64,000 nt of DNA, from positions 64,659,548 to 64,723,547 of the forward strand of contig NC_087064.1 in assembly GCF_963678635.1 (NCBI RefSeq). Direction: 5' to 3'. The translations under genes were made by a program, and so were the position numbers. The notes below the pieces were generated by a model that saw only the letters and a list, made by a program, of their open reading frames with translations, was not told where the DNA came from and ran no database searches. Shown here one piece after another: positions 44,820 to 54,505 of this stretch (within the stretch, counting starts at the first letter, position 1; each line of letters starts with the position of its first letter). The DNA comes from Symsagittifera roscoffensis (Eukaryota; Xenacoelomorpha; Acoela; Convolutidae).

Positions 44820-45405
44820 TTTTATAGAACAGTCAAAGTTATAGAGTATTTGCAGCAGATAAGTTGACATCATTGTTCATTAACTTCTAGAATCTTCTAC
44901 TTTTTAGAAACTACAGATTAAATTCTCGAATTCTATAAGATGTCTTTACACAAAAACTTCTAGATTTTTTTTAAGTTCTAGAAATATCCAACAAAAATTT
45001 AACCAATCAGAATTCCATAATCAACTCTAAGGTCATGAGGTTGATGAAAAAAGTTGTGAATTTCAATTAATTTACCAGTTTTTTATTTCTCAATAAAGAT
45101 AATCAACCAAGGAGCTGATTAATAGGAATAGTTTTCAAGCATCTTCTTCTTTTTTTTAAGAAAAACTTTCAAAATTAGCTTTAGGTCAACATTAAATTCT
45201 TATTCTACGAATCTCTTTATAAACAATTAAAATCAGCCAAGTATTGTAAAATTTTTAAATGAGTTCAGATATTTTAGAGAATATCAGCAAAATTTACAGC
45301 TGAATTGAAAATCTGCTACTGTTTGGTTCATTCTATCAACATGAGTAAAAATTTTGAAAGAAACGGAAAAATTTACCAAAAGTTAAAACCAATCATATCA
45401 GAACG
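44820..45405. other. G-H spacer
   Basis: AACTTCTAGAATCTTCTACTTTTTAG, then AACCAATCAGAATTCC (CCAAT box, about 45000), CAACCAAGGAGCTGATTAA, and a run toward H containing ATGAGTAAAAATTTTGAAAG (45341). That ATG could start H, giving M-S-K-N-F-E-R, but a stop (CAGCTTGAAA) in that frame at about 45427 precludes direct read-through. Confidence 0.4.
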
Positions 45406-45411
45406 GGCAGA

Positions 45412-45921
45412 GTTACAGCATCCAGCTTGAAAATGATACAAAAATGTCATGATTCTCAAATTTAAAAAAATCTTCCAGTCTGATGACCAAATTACCATAG
45501 ATCTTTCAGAATGGAGAGAATTCGAGAGTAAAAGATATAAAGAATTTAGAAAAGAATTGGTTATGTCTTTGTCAGCTTCTAGAAAAAAGTACGTTTTTTC
45601 ATACGATTCAAGTGAAAAAAATCTTTTCATGAAGTTGTGGGTCTTGGATACGGAAATAGTTTTCTTTTGCTTACAAGTGAACATTTACCACAAATGACTA
45701 TTTATGAAAAAATGGATGAGTTTGACATTTCCTACAGAGATCCGATGAAGTGTTTCAGTCCCTTAAGAATTTCCCTATATGGTTGGCGAAAAATTGAATC
45801 AATTCCTGATAGAAGGTACAAGAAAGAAAAGTTTAAGGTTCAACATGATAACTTAGCTCTGTTTAGAAGAAAAAATGGTGTGGCACATATAGAAGGAAGT
45901 GACAGCGAACTCGAAAACTAA
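45412..45921 (+). pseudogene. Block H ORF, best copy with one frameshift
   Basis: Two overlapping open pieces: 45449-45697 (M-I-L-K-F-K-K-I-F-Q-S-D-D-Q) and 45637-45921 (LGYGNSFLLLTSEHL, YEKMDEFDISYRDP, SLYGWRKIE, LALFRRKNGVAHIE, ending SDSELEN-TAA). An extra A near 45620 causes the shift. Full length is about 165-170 codons. The N-terminal strand-rich part followed by IDLSEWREFE resembles the beta-then-helix pattern of PC4-type ssDNA-binding domains only loosely; the family is otherwise unknown. AATCAATAAAGCAATCAATAAA (about 46123) may supply poly(A) signals. Confidence 0.5.
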
Positions 45922-46139
45922 CTCAATCTTATCTTTTTACACCTTTTTTCGAGTTTCCATTTTGTTTGCAAATTGGGTTAACTTTTCGTTTGAATTAAAT
46001 GTTGCGGAAGCAAAACTTAGTTTTAAAGACTTATCAGGGCAATTTATTTAGAGAACATTGAAAAAAAGTTAATTATTTTATCACAAAGCTTACATAATCA
46101 CTATTCACAGAACCAAAACAATCAATAAAGCAATCAATA

Positions 46140-46522
46140 AACTTGACTAAGCTGACTGAATACTTTTCCGCTTGATGTAACAATACTTGAATCTGTGTTT
46201 GAACAAATTTCAGAGACAGTCAATTTCCTGATATATGTAAAAGTGTTTCTCTAATATATGTAAATGTATTTCTTTAAGCAAAATTTGGCTGAAATAAGTT
46301 CCTATTATAGCCAAATGCAACTTACAAATCTCCAAAGAACATGAAGAATTGTGGGTAGACACAAAAAAATCTTGGGTTATTATGAATTTTTCGTAAAACT
46401 CGCTGGAAACAGACTTAAATAGCGATTTTTGACAATAATCTGAATAATAGCCGGGGAGAGCTTGACACATAGCAGCAATCATCAGGAACAATGATTTTGC
46501 TGAGAATTGTGGGTTTATATAG
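46140..46522 (-). pseudogene. Block K without TATG array
   Basis: A 93-codon frame (46210-46491) reads from the promoter-proximal region through CSLEICKLHLAI to HILEKHFYIYQEIDCL. The initiator region reads CTGATGATTGCTGC. TATA box (TATATAAACCC) is complementary to about 46512-46522. The GTGTCTACCCACAATTC flank shows the array-free state. Just upstream of the TATA box, the sequence is joined to block A (46527), so the K-L divergent promoter is lost. Confidence 0.5.
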
Positions 46523-46526
46523 GAAC

Positions 46527-46599
46527 ACTAATCGTTACGTGCGTTTTCACTGCCATATTCAAGACATGCAACTCTTGCCTTTCTTTTCAGTGACGGCAT
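46527..46599 (-). pseudogene. Block A, truncated to 24 codons
   Basis: M-P-S-L-K-R-K-A-R-V-A-C-L-E-Y-G-S-E-N-A-R-N, then cut at CGTAACG/ATTAGTGTTCC, which is K promoter. The second Cys is Tyr. The finger is gone. Confidence 0.5.
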
Positions 46600-46814
46600 C
46601 TCAATAGGTAAGGAAAGAAAAAATGGGAGATTTCTAATGTCCCAAGTTTTTAAAAAAGAAGTAGTGAACAGACATGAAAGCAATTAAAAGTAAATCAAAA
46701 CAGTTAAGTGAGTTTCTTAACCAAGTATTTTTAACGTGAAAGAAAATCAGAATGGAACTGCTAATTAGCCTAACTGAAATAGAAATCATCCAATCTAACC
46801 ATGCAGTTTTCAAA

Positions 46815-46905
46815 AATTTTACTATCAACCAATCAGAATCGAGCATTATTTATAAGAAAATTTTATCTTTTTTTCGATATTAACCAATCAGAAATGAGAT
46901 TCAAT
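46815..46905. promoter_or_regulatory. Divergent CCAAT cluster between A and D
   Basis: CAACCAATCAGAATCGAGC at about 46823 and TAACCAATCAGAAATGAG at about 46882. Both boxes are perfect here. Confidence 0.5.
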
Positions 46906-47070
46906 GGTCCTTGAATATTCAACAAATTTAATGTCAACAAATCACAGGTCAGCATTATCTAAGAGTGAACTGTTTATATTTTTCTAGAAACCCTAATCAT
47001 TAATTAAAAATGTGTATCAAAAAACATTTGAATTTCGTGATACTTTACAACAAAAATGAAAAAATTCCGA

Positions 47071-47588
47071 TTGATTTTCTAATTGATGAAATAGGCGTTG
47101 ACTTTTTTAAGAGTTTTTTGGACGTTTATCTTGTCCAAAATAAGTTTCTCTGACTGAGTAAACGTTTACTTAGAGAAACTTACTCGAGCAAATGTTTTAC
47201 TTTTGAACCAAGTATTGAGTATCAAAGCTTCAAACTAACCGCTGAATTAAACCTGTCAAAGGAAGAATTTTTTGTTTATTCTCGAAATTTTTTGAATGTG
47301 ATCAAAAAAGTATATGATAATATATCAAAGTCTCTTTTTATTCCCTACTCGATACCAAAATTTGAAACCACTTTCATGCAAAATTGTTTATTCCTTCACT
47401 TTAACGATTTTCAAAGCTCAAAATCTTGCTTGTTCAGGTTTGGAGTCAGACTTCCAGAGATTTGCTTTCAAAAACTCATCAACTTCGAGTTATCATCTCA
47501 AATTTACATCAAAATCAAAAATCTTGACTACCTACTGAAACATCAGCAACTTTTATTTGATTACATACCACAAATTCAATTAATTTGA
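47071..47588 (+). pseudogene. Block D, best C-terminal copy
   Basis: The start is TTG instead of ATG (CCGATTGATTTTC) and the first third is frameshifted. From 47292 a 98-codon frame is open: KKVYDNISKSLFIPYSIPKF, FNDFQSSKSCLFRFGVRLPE, ending DYIPQIQLI-TGA. It carries the CTTTCAAAAACTC version of the run that is frameshifted at 32.55 kb. Confidence 0.5.
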
Positions 47589-47589
47589 T

Positions 47590-48240
47590 AAAAAAAGGGG
47601 AAATGCTACTTTTTTTAAATTATATCGGCAATATTTCCCAATTTTCATAGCAAGCAACTTTTTTTCGTTTATTTTTACGATTGTTTTTGTGTAGAATTTT
47701 ACTTATTTGGATGCGTTAAGTCCTTTAAAGGGTTCTCTTTTTGGATATGACCATTCGAAGAAAAAAGAACATTTTTGTGAATGGATACGACCAAACCTAA
47801 AAAGATCCTAAATTGGACTTTTGTTTCCAATCGGACACCATTTTTTTTAATCAACTTCGAATTATCATCTCAAATTTACATCAAAATCAAAAAACTTGAC
47901 TACCTACTTAAACATCAGCAATTTTTATTTGATTACATACAACAAATTTAATTAACATAACAAAAAAAAGAGGAAATGATAATCTTATGATATTTTTTTA
48001 CTTATATCGGCAGTATTTCCTATTTTTACAGCAAACAATTTTTGGTCATTTATTTTTACGATTGTTTTTAAGTACAATTTTACTCATTTGGAAGAGTTAA
48101 GTCCTTAAAAGGGTTTTCTTATTGGATATGACAATTCGAAGAAAAATAAACCTTTTTTTGTGAATGGAAACGACCAAATTCAAAAAGATTTTAAAATGGA
48201 ACTTTGTCTCCGATTGAACAACATTTTTTTTAGGAATTCA
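47590..48240. repeat. Duplicated D tail and D-E spacer (mosaic)
   Basis: 47475-47847 is almost identical to 32540-32925. At a T run (ACCATTTTTTTT) it jumps back to the D tail (AATCAACTTCGAATTATC, 47850) and repeats the same interval in a clearly more diverged version up to 48240. The two tandem copies are thus of different lineage. Confidence 0.75.
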
Positions 48241-48289
48241 AAAAAAGGAAGCTGACGTCTGATTGGACACGACTACAAACCAAGTATGG

Positions 48290-48478
48290 AAAATCAATTC
48301 TGATTGGTTAAACCCACATATTCGAGTTGAAGGTTTCCCTCACTCCTAACTAAAAATCATTTTATTTTCAATTTAACTGCCGTCAACTACCTCTTCTCTC
48401 AGCTCTAATCAATTTAATTTTATGTCATCTTTCGTCAATTTTCTCCTCCCTCATCTCTAAATCATTCTTCTTTTTACT
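48290..48478 (+). promoter_or_regulatory. E promoter region with CCAAT box
   Basis: CAATTCTGATTGGTTAAACCC at about 48295, followed by a CT-rich leader (CTACCTCTTCTCTCAGC). E1 can start at 48480 or at the family ATG, 48504. Confidence 0.45.
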
Positions 48479-48479
48479 C

Positions 48480-48713
48480 ATGTACTCAACTCAATTGCTT
48501 AAAATGATCTTCTCAGTGCAAAACAGCAACCTTATGTACTCTGTAGAGTTTTTGCCTGATATAGAACAAGTTCAAGTGCGAGAAACAATCTTTGGAGTCT
48601 TATTGGCACGAATGGACATCCCATTCCACGTCTTGCACTTAGTGGAAGTGATGTGCAGGGTTTTCAATGAACATCATATAACTCAAATTCTCATGACAGA
48701 GAACCAACTTTAA
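48480..48713 (+). CDS. Block E1 ORF (77 codons, most intact)
   Basis: Open from ATG 48480 (M-Y-S-T-Q-L-L-K), or from the family start M-I-F-S-V-Q (48504). Contains LPDIEQVQVRETIFGVLLAR and MDIPFHVLHLVEVM, probably amphipathic helices, and ends ILMTENQL-TAA. The same stop position (TGA or TAA) is found at 33397 and 43505. Unknown family. Followed after one codon by E2 in the same frame. Confidence 0.45.
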   Translation: MYSTQLLKMIFSVQNSNLMYSVEFLPDIEQVQVRETIFGVLLARMDIPFHVLHLVEVMCRVFNEHHITQILMTENQL

Positions 48714-48716
48714 GAA

Positions 48717-48899
48717 ATGCAAATGATGGAGGAAGTGGCTGAGCATGTGGTAATTAACTACCCCGACACTCCTGACTATAGATGTGTGGCTCAACCAGTC
48801 GACATTTTCCTCTTTCCTTGGGAGGAAGAAGGATCAGCCAAAAACCCCATCACAAAAGATGAAGATGAGGGCTTTTCAAAAACAACGACTTCGTGCTAA
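48717..48899 (+). CDS. Block E2 ORF (60 codons, intact)
   Basis: Starts M-Q-M-M-E-E-V-A-E-H-V-V and ends KTTTSC-TAA. Middle motif DYRCVAQPVDIFLFPWEEEG, then an acidic tail with DEDEG. It has no initiator context that argues for separate translation. E2 may be the C-terminal half of one E protein interrupted by the conserved stop. Acidic and short; no domain recognised. Confidence 0.45.
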   Translation: MQMMEEVAEHVVINYPDTPDYRCVAQPVDIFLFPWEEEGSAKNPITKDEDEGFSKTTTSC

Positions 48900-48989
48900 A
48901 TTAGTGCTCCGAATTCGTGCACATGTTAAGAAACTTGATTAGTTTTTGCACACAAATTAGAGAAAAAACAATAGAAAAAAGTACACAAG

Positions 48990-49310
48990 TACTAAATACC
49001 TGATGGTTTTTCGCATCTTGTCAAAAAAATGAAAATTTTTTCGCTTTTGTCAAAAAAGGGTGAAACGCTTTTCGCATTTTGTTAAAAAAGAGCGAAACAC
49101 TTTTTGCTTTCGTAAGAAAAAAAGTGAACCACATTTGACATGCAATCGAAGAAGTTGAAACACTTTAAACATTTTGCTGGAAAAATTGAAACATTTTCGA
49201 GTACTGACGGAAAGAAGGAAACAAATTTTGCTTTTTCTCTAAAAAAAATGAAACACTTTCCACAATTTCTAGAAAAAATTGAACACTTTTAGCATCTTGA
49301 AAAAAAATCA
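48990..49310. repeat. Block F minisatellite, reverse orientation
   Basis: About nine units, more diverged than at 33.7-44.2 kb (GTACTGACGGAAAGAAGG replaces one unit). Preceded by ACTAAATACCTGATGG. Confidence 0.8.
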
Positions 49311-49750
49311 TTACAGTTTTTCTTGCACAGTTACTTATGTATCCTTATGAAATTTTTGTTCAAAACATAATCCTTTAGAAAACTATTTTTTGCATGTTTG
49401 TTGATCAGAAGCAAAAGAAAACCATGTATTAACATGGGGAATAGCGGTGAAAGTCATCCAGGTAGAAGTTTTCTAAAGCAATAGGTCAACATGCTTGGTA
49501 CATTAAAATTTTGCGTCTTTCGCTAAATCATTCAAGAAATACAGTTAGAATTTTGGGTAATTGTTGAAAAAACCATGAAAAAACATGCATTTTATCAAAA
49601 AAAGCTCGAATATTTTTGCACACTTGTGAAAACTTCAAAATTAATTTTACAATTTGAAAAAAAAAAATCGAAATTTTCAAAGCGTCTTGCAAAAATTTTT
49701 GACAATTTTTGGCACACGTAATGAAACCTATATAGATTGATATGTTAAAA

Positions 49751-49963
49751 ATGGTTCGAGCTAGAAAAAATTAGTTTTGACAAAATTCTTGAAACAAATT
49801 ATCAATTATCATAAAAAACACTATTTGAAAAAAAAGTCCGAGGGTCTGAAAAGTTTCTCGGCAAAGCTAGGAAGGTGTCTTTTGATTTTTTTTAGCCAAT
49901 GAAAAAGTAATTTCATCTGAGCAAATGACTTCATTATACTTAAACTTTTATAGAACAGTTTAA
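49751..49963 (+). pseudogene. Block G, frameshifted, long C-terminal form
   Basis: Starts ATGGTTCGAGCTAGAAAAAATTAG, an early stop from A-run change. The end has TTA instead of TGA, so the frame would continue L-N-F-Y-R-T-V to TAA, as at 58.34 kb on minus. Confidence 0.4.
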
Positions 49964-49969
49964 GTTGTA

Positions 49970-50520
49970 GAAAATTTGCAGCAGATAAATTGACATTATT
50001 ATTCATTAAATTCTAGAATCTTCTATTTTTTAGAAACTACAGATTAAATTATCGGATTCTATAAGATGTCTTTACACAACAACTTCTAGATTTTTTTGAA
50101 GTTCTAGAAATATCTAACGAAAATTTAACCAATCAGAATTCCAGAATTAACTCTAAGATGATGAGGTTGATGAAAAAATTTGTGAATTTTAGTTAATTGG
50201 CCAGTTTCTTATTTCTCAGTAAAGTTACTCAACCAGGGAGGCGATTAATAGTTTTCCTTCCTTTTTAAAAACCCTTCAAAACCAGCTTCAGGCCAAAATT
50301 AAATTTTTATTCTACGAAACCCTTTATAAACAATTGAAATCAGCCAAGTGTTGTAAAAATTTTAAATGAGGTCAGATATTTTTAGAGAATGTCAGCAAAA
50401 TTTACAGCTAATATTAACATTTTTCATTCCAACTGAAATTCTCCTAATGTTCGGTTCATTCTATTAACATGAGTAAAACTTTTGAAAGAAAAGGAAATCT
50501 TTACCAAAAGTTGAAACCAA
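49970..50520. other. G-H spacer
   Basis: CCAAT box TTAACCAATCAGAATTCC at about 50126, TCAACCAGGGAGGCGATTAA near 50230, ATGAGTAAAACTTTTGAAAG at 50469. No conserved ORF. Confidence 0.35.
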
Positions 50521-50524
50521 TCAA

Positions 50525-51048
50525 AACAGAACGGGCACAGTTACTTCATCCAGCTTGAAATTGGTACCAAAATTGTCATGTTTCTCAAATTTAAAAAAAT
50601 CTCCCAGTCTAATGACCAAATTGTCATAGATCTTTCAGAATGGAGAGAATTCGAGAGTGAAATATTTAGAGAATATAGAAAAGAATTGGTGATGTCTAAA
50701 TCACCTTTGAGAAAAAGTACGGTTTTTCATATGATTCAAGTGAAAAATCTTTGAATGAATTTGTGGATCTTGGATACGGAAATAGTTTTTTTTTGCTTAC
50801 AAGTAAACATTTACTACAAATGACTATTTATGAAAAAATGGGTGAGTTTGAAATATTCTACAGAGATCCGAAGAATTGTTTCAGTCCCTTTAAGATTTTC
50901 CCTATTTGGCTCGCGAAAAATTGAAACAATTTGTGATAAAAGGTACAAGAAAGAAAAATTTAAGGTTCAACCTGAAAACTTAGCTCTGTTTAGAAGAAAA
51001 TATGGTGTGGTACATATAAAAGAAAGTGACAGCGAACTCGAAAACTAA
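50525..51048 (+). pseudogene. Block H, frameshifted twice
   Basis: The first part (M-F-L-K-F-K-K-I-S-Q-S-N-D-Q, DLSEWREFE) is open to about 50710, where GAGAAAAAGTAC lacks three bases or so. The second part, 50830-51048, reads M-K-K-W-V-S-L, then LALFRRKYGVVHIKESDSELEN-TAA, with an interior segment out of frame (CCCTTTAAGATTTTCCC). Confidence 0.5.
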
Positions 51049-51454
51049 CTCAATTTTGCCTATTTACACATTTTTTCGAGTTTACATTTTGTTTGCAAAT
51101 TAGGTTAAATTTTCATTTCAATTAAGTGTTCCTGAACCAAAACTTAGTTTTAAAGACTTATCAGGGCAAACTACTAAGAGAACATTGTAAGACAGTTGAT
51201 TATTTTATCACAAAATTTACATGATCACTATTCACAGAACCAACAATCAGTAAAGCAATCAATAATCCTCAAAAAAGCAGATTCATATTTTGAAATTTGA
51301 ACTTTTCGACTTGAATCATGAGTTTGTGTGGAATCAATTTTCTGATTAAAACTAAATTAATGTCTTCTGAGTTCTTTTCCAAATCAGTCGTTTCTTTGTA
51401 ATACTAGGTATCATTTCCGCTCCTTTCCATCGTAAGTTATGTCGAACGGCTCGA

Positions 51455-52049
51455 CTAAGCTGACTGAAAACTTCTCCGCTTGATGTAACAAAACCTGAAT
51501 CTGTGATTGAACAAGTTGTAGAGACAGTCAATTTCCTGATATATGTAAATATTTTTCTCTAATTAATTAAGATCATTTATCCACGGGGGAAAGGACCAAC
51601 ACAACAGCTGTACAGCTCATCACGGCAAACCGCTGTTGTGCCCCTGCTTAAAAACTACCTGCAATTTTTGGTTATTTTTCTGGGCTGGGTAATGTTGCGT
51701 CACCCTCAAGCAACGAGCACCAATCATGGTGGGCCTCGAATATCCGACCTTTCGATTGAGAGGCGGAGACGTAACCACTTCACCACCGTTCCCCCTGATC
51801 TCTGCAAAATTTGGCTAAAAGATGTTCCTTTTACAGCCAAATGCAACTTACAAATCTCCAAAGAACATAAAGAATTAAGGGTAGACACACAAAAATCTTG
51901 GGTTACTATGTATTTTTCGTAAAACTCGCTGAAAACAGAAATAAAAAGCGATTTTTGACAATAATCTGAATAAAAGCTGGAATGAGCTTGACACATAGCA
52001 GCAGTCATCAGAAACAATGATTTTTGCTGAGAAATGTGGATTTATATAG
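51455..52049 (-). pseudogene. Block K interrupted by a SINE
   Basis: The canonical K start is preserved: ATG complementary to 52006-52008 (M-T-A-A-M-C-Q-A). Then FYSDYCQKSLFISVFSEFYE, CVSTLNSLCSLEICKLHLAV and GTSFSQILQRS, where the SINE (51562-51797) interrupts. TATA box (TATATAAATCC) is complementary to 52039-52049. The array-free flank GTGTCTACCC is present. Confidence 0.55.
51562..51797 (-). mobile_element. tRNA-derived SINE
   Basis: On the minus strand the element opens GGGGGAACGGTGGTGAAGTGG (A box GGTGGTGAAGTGG, 51775-51787). A B-box-like GGATATTCGAGGCC follows at 51732-51745. Next come CATGATTGGTGCTCGTTGC and a body ending GTGGATAAATGATC, then TTAATTAATTA. Base composition (GC near half) is quite unlike the locus. 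The sister K genes at 46.25 and 62.92 kb lack it: CTAATCTCTGC is continuous there. CACAACAGC and GCTGTTGTG inside the body form an inverted repeat. It is non-autonomous and would depend on a LINE. Confidence 0.8.
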
Positions 52050-52222
52050 GAACACTAACATCTACCCAATTCCATATTTGGAAACCTCAAACAAAAATTC
52101 CATTTTTTTTTCTATTACCTTTTATGGTTAATTGAATAACTGATTTTGCTTACTTCCAATTTCATTTATTCTCAAAATCATCTTTCTCATTTCTTTTCAT
52201 CTGATCAGTTTGCTTCTCAAAA

Positions 52223-52763
52223 ATGTACTCAAGAAAAGACACTATTCTCAATTATAATGAATTCTTCAAAAATCAAACAAGAGTTGGGAATTTTCCTTGG
52301 TCCTTAAAAATCCTACAAGGTGAAAAATCATTTTAAAAAGTTCTTTCAACTTTTAAAAATTGATGATTTGGGACAATTTGAAAAATCATAACAAGTCTAT
52401 CTTAGTGAAAAAGAAGGAGAAGCAATATCGGCAATCCGTGATACCGTTGATCACGATTCTGTAAATATTGCACTTGTATCTAATTATGAAGCCAAATCTG
52501 GCAAAGAATCAATTATGGACCAGGAGCTCGACATCTCTAATAGAGTATATGAAATAGCAACATACAAAATCAGCAGGTTGTGTGCCACAATCAAAAAGTA
52601 CAATTTGAACAAACCAACCTACATTCAGATACGACTCTTCACTGCAAAAGAAAATGAAGCAATAATATAAGTTGTCTATGTCAACTATACTTTGAACAAG
52701 TTCAAAAAACTTTCCCAAGTTTTGGGAAACTTTATGTTTGTTGATAACTGTAAGCCTCAATAA
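52223..52763 (+). pseudogene. Block L, full length (about 180 codons), broken
   Basis: ATG at 52223 (M-Y-S-R-K-D-T-I-L-N-Y). A base is missing near GGTCCTTAAAAATCC. LLKIDDLGQFEKS is followed by TAA in place of CAA (AAATCATAACAAGTC). Then VYLSEKEGEAISAIRDTVDH, SNYEAKSGKESIMDQELDIS, and an out-of-frame AATAATATAAGTTG. Ends VDNCKPQ-TAA. L and K start 0.17 kb apart and diverge. Confidence 0.55.
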
Positions 52764-52769
52764 TGCTTT

Positions 52770-53435
52770 GATTAGTTTCTTTTTGTTTGGTAACTGAAAT
52801 GTGATTGGTTCAAAACCAGACAAAACGTACAACCTAATCAAAATTGACATAAAACACTAAACAATTAGCAATTGGTTTTCCAGTATTTGCTTAAAAAGTT
52901 ACTGCTAATTTTTTATTTACTGCTCTCATCAAAATCTAAATGAAAATTGTCTTCTTTGAACAAAATTACAAACAAGATTAAATATTTAATTGAAAACAAT
53001 ATCATTTTTTTCGAGTTTCTGAATTTCATTGGTGGTTCTAATTTTTTTTTGCTTTATTTTGAGGTTTTGATTGGCTACAAGTTGTTTTTCAACACTATAT
53101 AGACTCTTAATAAAAGAAAATTTTTTATTTTGATTGAAATATCAGAAAAAAATTAAAAATGATACGACACCTCGAGCTTTTTCAAGTTTTTTGTATATTT
53201 CAGTAAAAAAAAATTTCTATCAAAAGCGTTTTCAATGTCTGAAATGGTCATTTGTTAGGTTTTAAGGTTAAAAACTACAATAAAAAAACTAAAAGAAGGG
53301 TGGAAAGATGACGTTGATGGAAACTGGATTAGGTTTATCTTGTATAGAAACACAGAAAGTTCAATAACTTTGTTACAAAGATTAAGAGTAAATTTCAGAA
53401 AAGAAGAGTACAATGTTTTTAATTAGGACAGTCAA
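52770..53435. other. Spacer between L and M
   Basis: ATTGGTTCAAAACC (about 52801), TTGATTGGCTACAAG (about 53068), TATATAGACTCTTAATAAAAG (about 53096). Reverse complement of 7.79-8.44 kb. A 113-codon minus ORF (52509-52850) is a shadow of L. Confidence 0.35.
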
Positions 53436-53441
53436 CTCAGA

Positions 53442-53681
53442 TTGGGTGGTCAATCAGTAAAAAGCAAGAAAAATGGAAGAACCTATGAACCAAAAATTAA
53501 AGATAAGGAACGTCATTTCGATTGTGTTTTGAATTTGATACAAATACAAAGTTTAGGTTTGTCAGAATATCTTTTGATCGATTACCAAAATTTAAAAGAC
53601 TTTCGCTTGTTTATTTTGCAAATTACCAAAAACAAGGTGCTAAAAATTTTTGTTCTGATAACTTCTTTTTTTGACTGGTAA
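53442..53681 (+). CDS. Block M ORF (79 codons, most intact)
   Basis: Starts M-G-G-Q-S-V-K-S-K-K-N-G-R. Contains DCVLNLIQIQSLGLSEYLLI and DYQNLKDFRLFILQ, ends LITSFFDW-TAA. A further in-register stretch (EIEQIEKIWIEISKF) follows the stop, so an older C-terminus was longer. A lysine-rich start and aliphatic-rich core look protein-like, but no family is recognised. It sits between L and a CCAAT cluster. Confidence 0.4.
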   Translation: MGGQSVKSKKNGRTYEPKIKDKERHFDCVLNLIQIQSLGLSEYLLIDYQNLKDFRLFILQITKNKVLKIFVLITSFFDW

Positions 53682-53899
53682 GAAATAGAACAAATCGAAA
53701 AAATTTGGATCGAAATTTCAAAATTTTAATTGAGTATCGGAAAAGTATTATGAGCCAGACAAAACAATCTCATTTGTTCCACTCTGGTGTCAATTATATA
53801 TCTTAGTTATGTTAGAAAACTTCCTTAAAAGTGATTGATTGGAAAGTTTCATAAACATAAAAGGATTTTGATCTACAAATCGTTTTAAAATCTGTGAAT

Positions 53900-54140
53900 A
53901 CTTCATTCTGACTGGTTATTACCACAAATATCACTTGTGAAGGAATGCTCGATATCTACAATTGATATCAAAACTGTTGAAAAATCTATGAGAAATGGAG
54001 TTTCATTCTGATTGGTTAAATTATTTTGTTGAAACTTCCATGACCATTGAAGCTCAATTCTGATTGGTTGATATCAAAAAAAAATAAAAATTTCCTTACA
54101 AGTAACGCTCGATTCTCATTGGTTGATAGCGAAACTTTTG
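53900..54140 (+). promoter_or_regulatory. CCAAT-box cluster between M and A
   Basis: ACTGGTTATTACC near 53909, TTCTGATTGGTTAAA at about 54004, TTCTGATTGGTTGATA at about 54058, TTCTCATTGGTTGATA at about 54112. Spacing is about 54 bases. Confidence 0.5.
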
Positions 54141-54331
54141 AAAACTCCATGTTTAGATTATATGATTTCAATTTCATCTATTGTAATTTTCTCTCGCGTT
54201 AAAAAATGTTGGATTGAAAATTCACTTAACTAATTTTATTTACTTTTATACTCTTTTGAGGATGTTCAGTCTTCTTTTCTAAAACTTGGGACATTCTAAA
54301 TCTCCCATTTTTTCTTTCTTTATTTATTGAG

Positions 54332-54505
54332 ATGCTGCCACTGAATAGTAACGAAAGAGTTGCATATTGAATGAAGGCCGAGAACAAACATGTCAAAATG
54401 CGTCAAGACATCGTAAGCACTGAAGCATTTCAAAGTGTTACAATTGTAACTTTTATGCATATAGCAGCGAGGAACTCATTGATCATATCAAGAAGAAGCA
54501 ATAGT
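54332..54505 (+). pseudogene. Block A, type 2, truncated
   Basis: M-L-P-L-N-S-N-E-R-V-A-Y, then TGA after loss of two bases. The finger DNA reaches NHIKKK and is cut at AAGAAGCAAT/AGTTAGCAAAAAC, where block C begins in inverse order. Faces right. Confidence 0.5.

Noticed and set aside
51728-51797. Functional tRNA gene
   Set aside because: A and B box-like motifs are present but the acceptor stem does not pair well and a SINE body and tail follow, so it is a SINE head.
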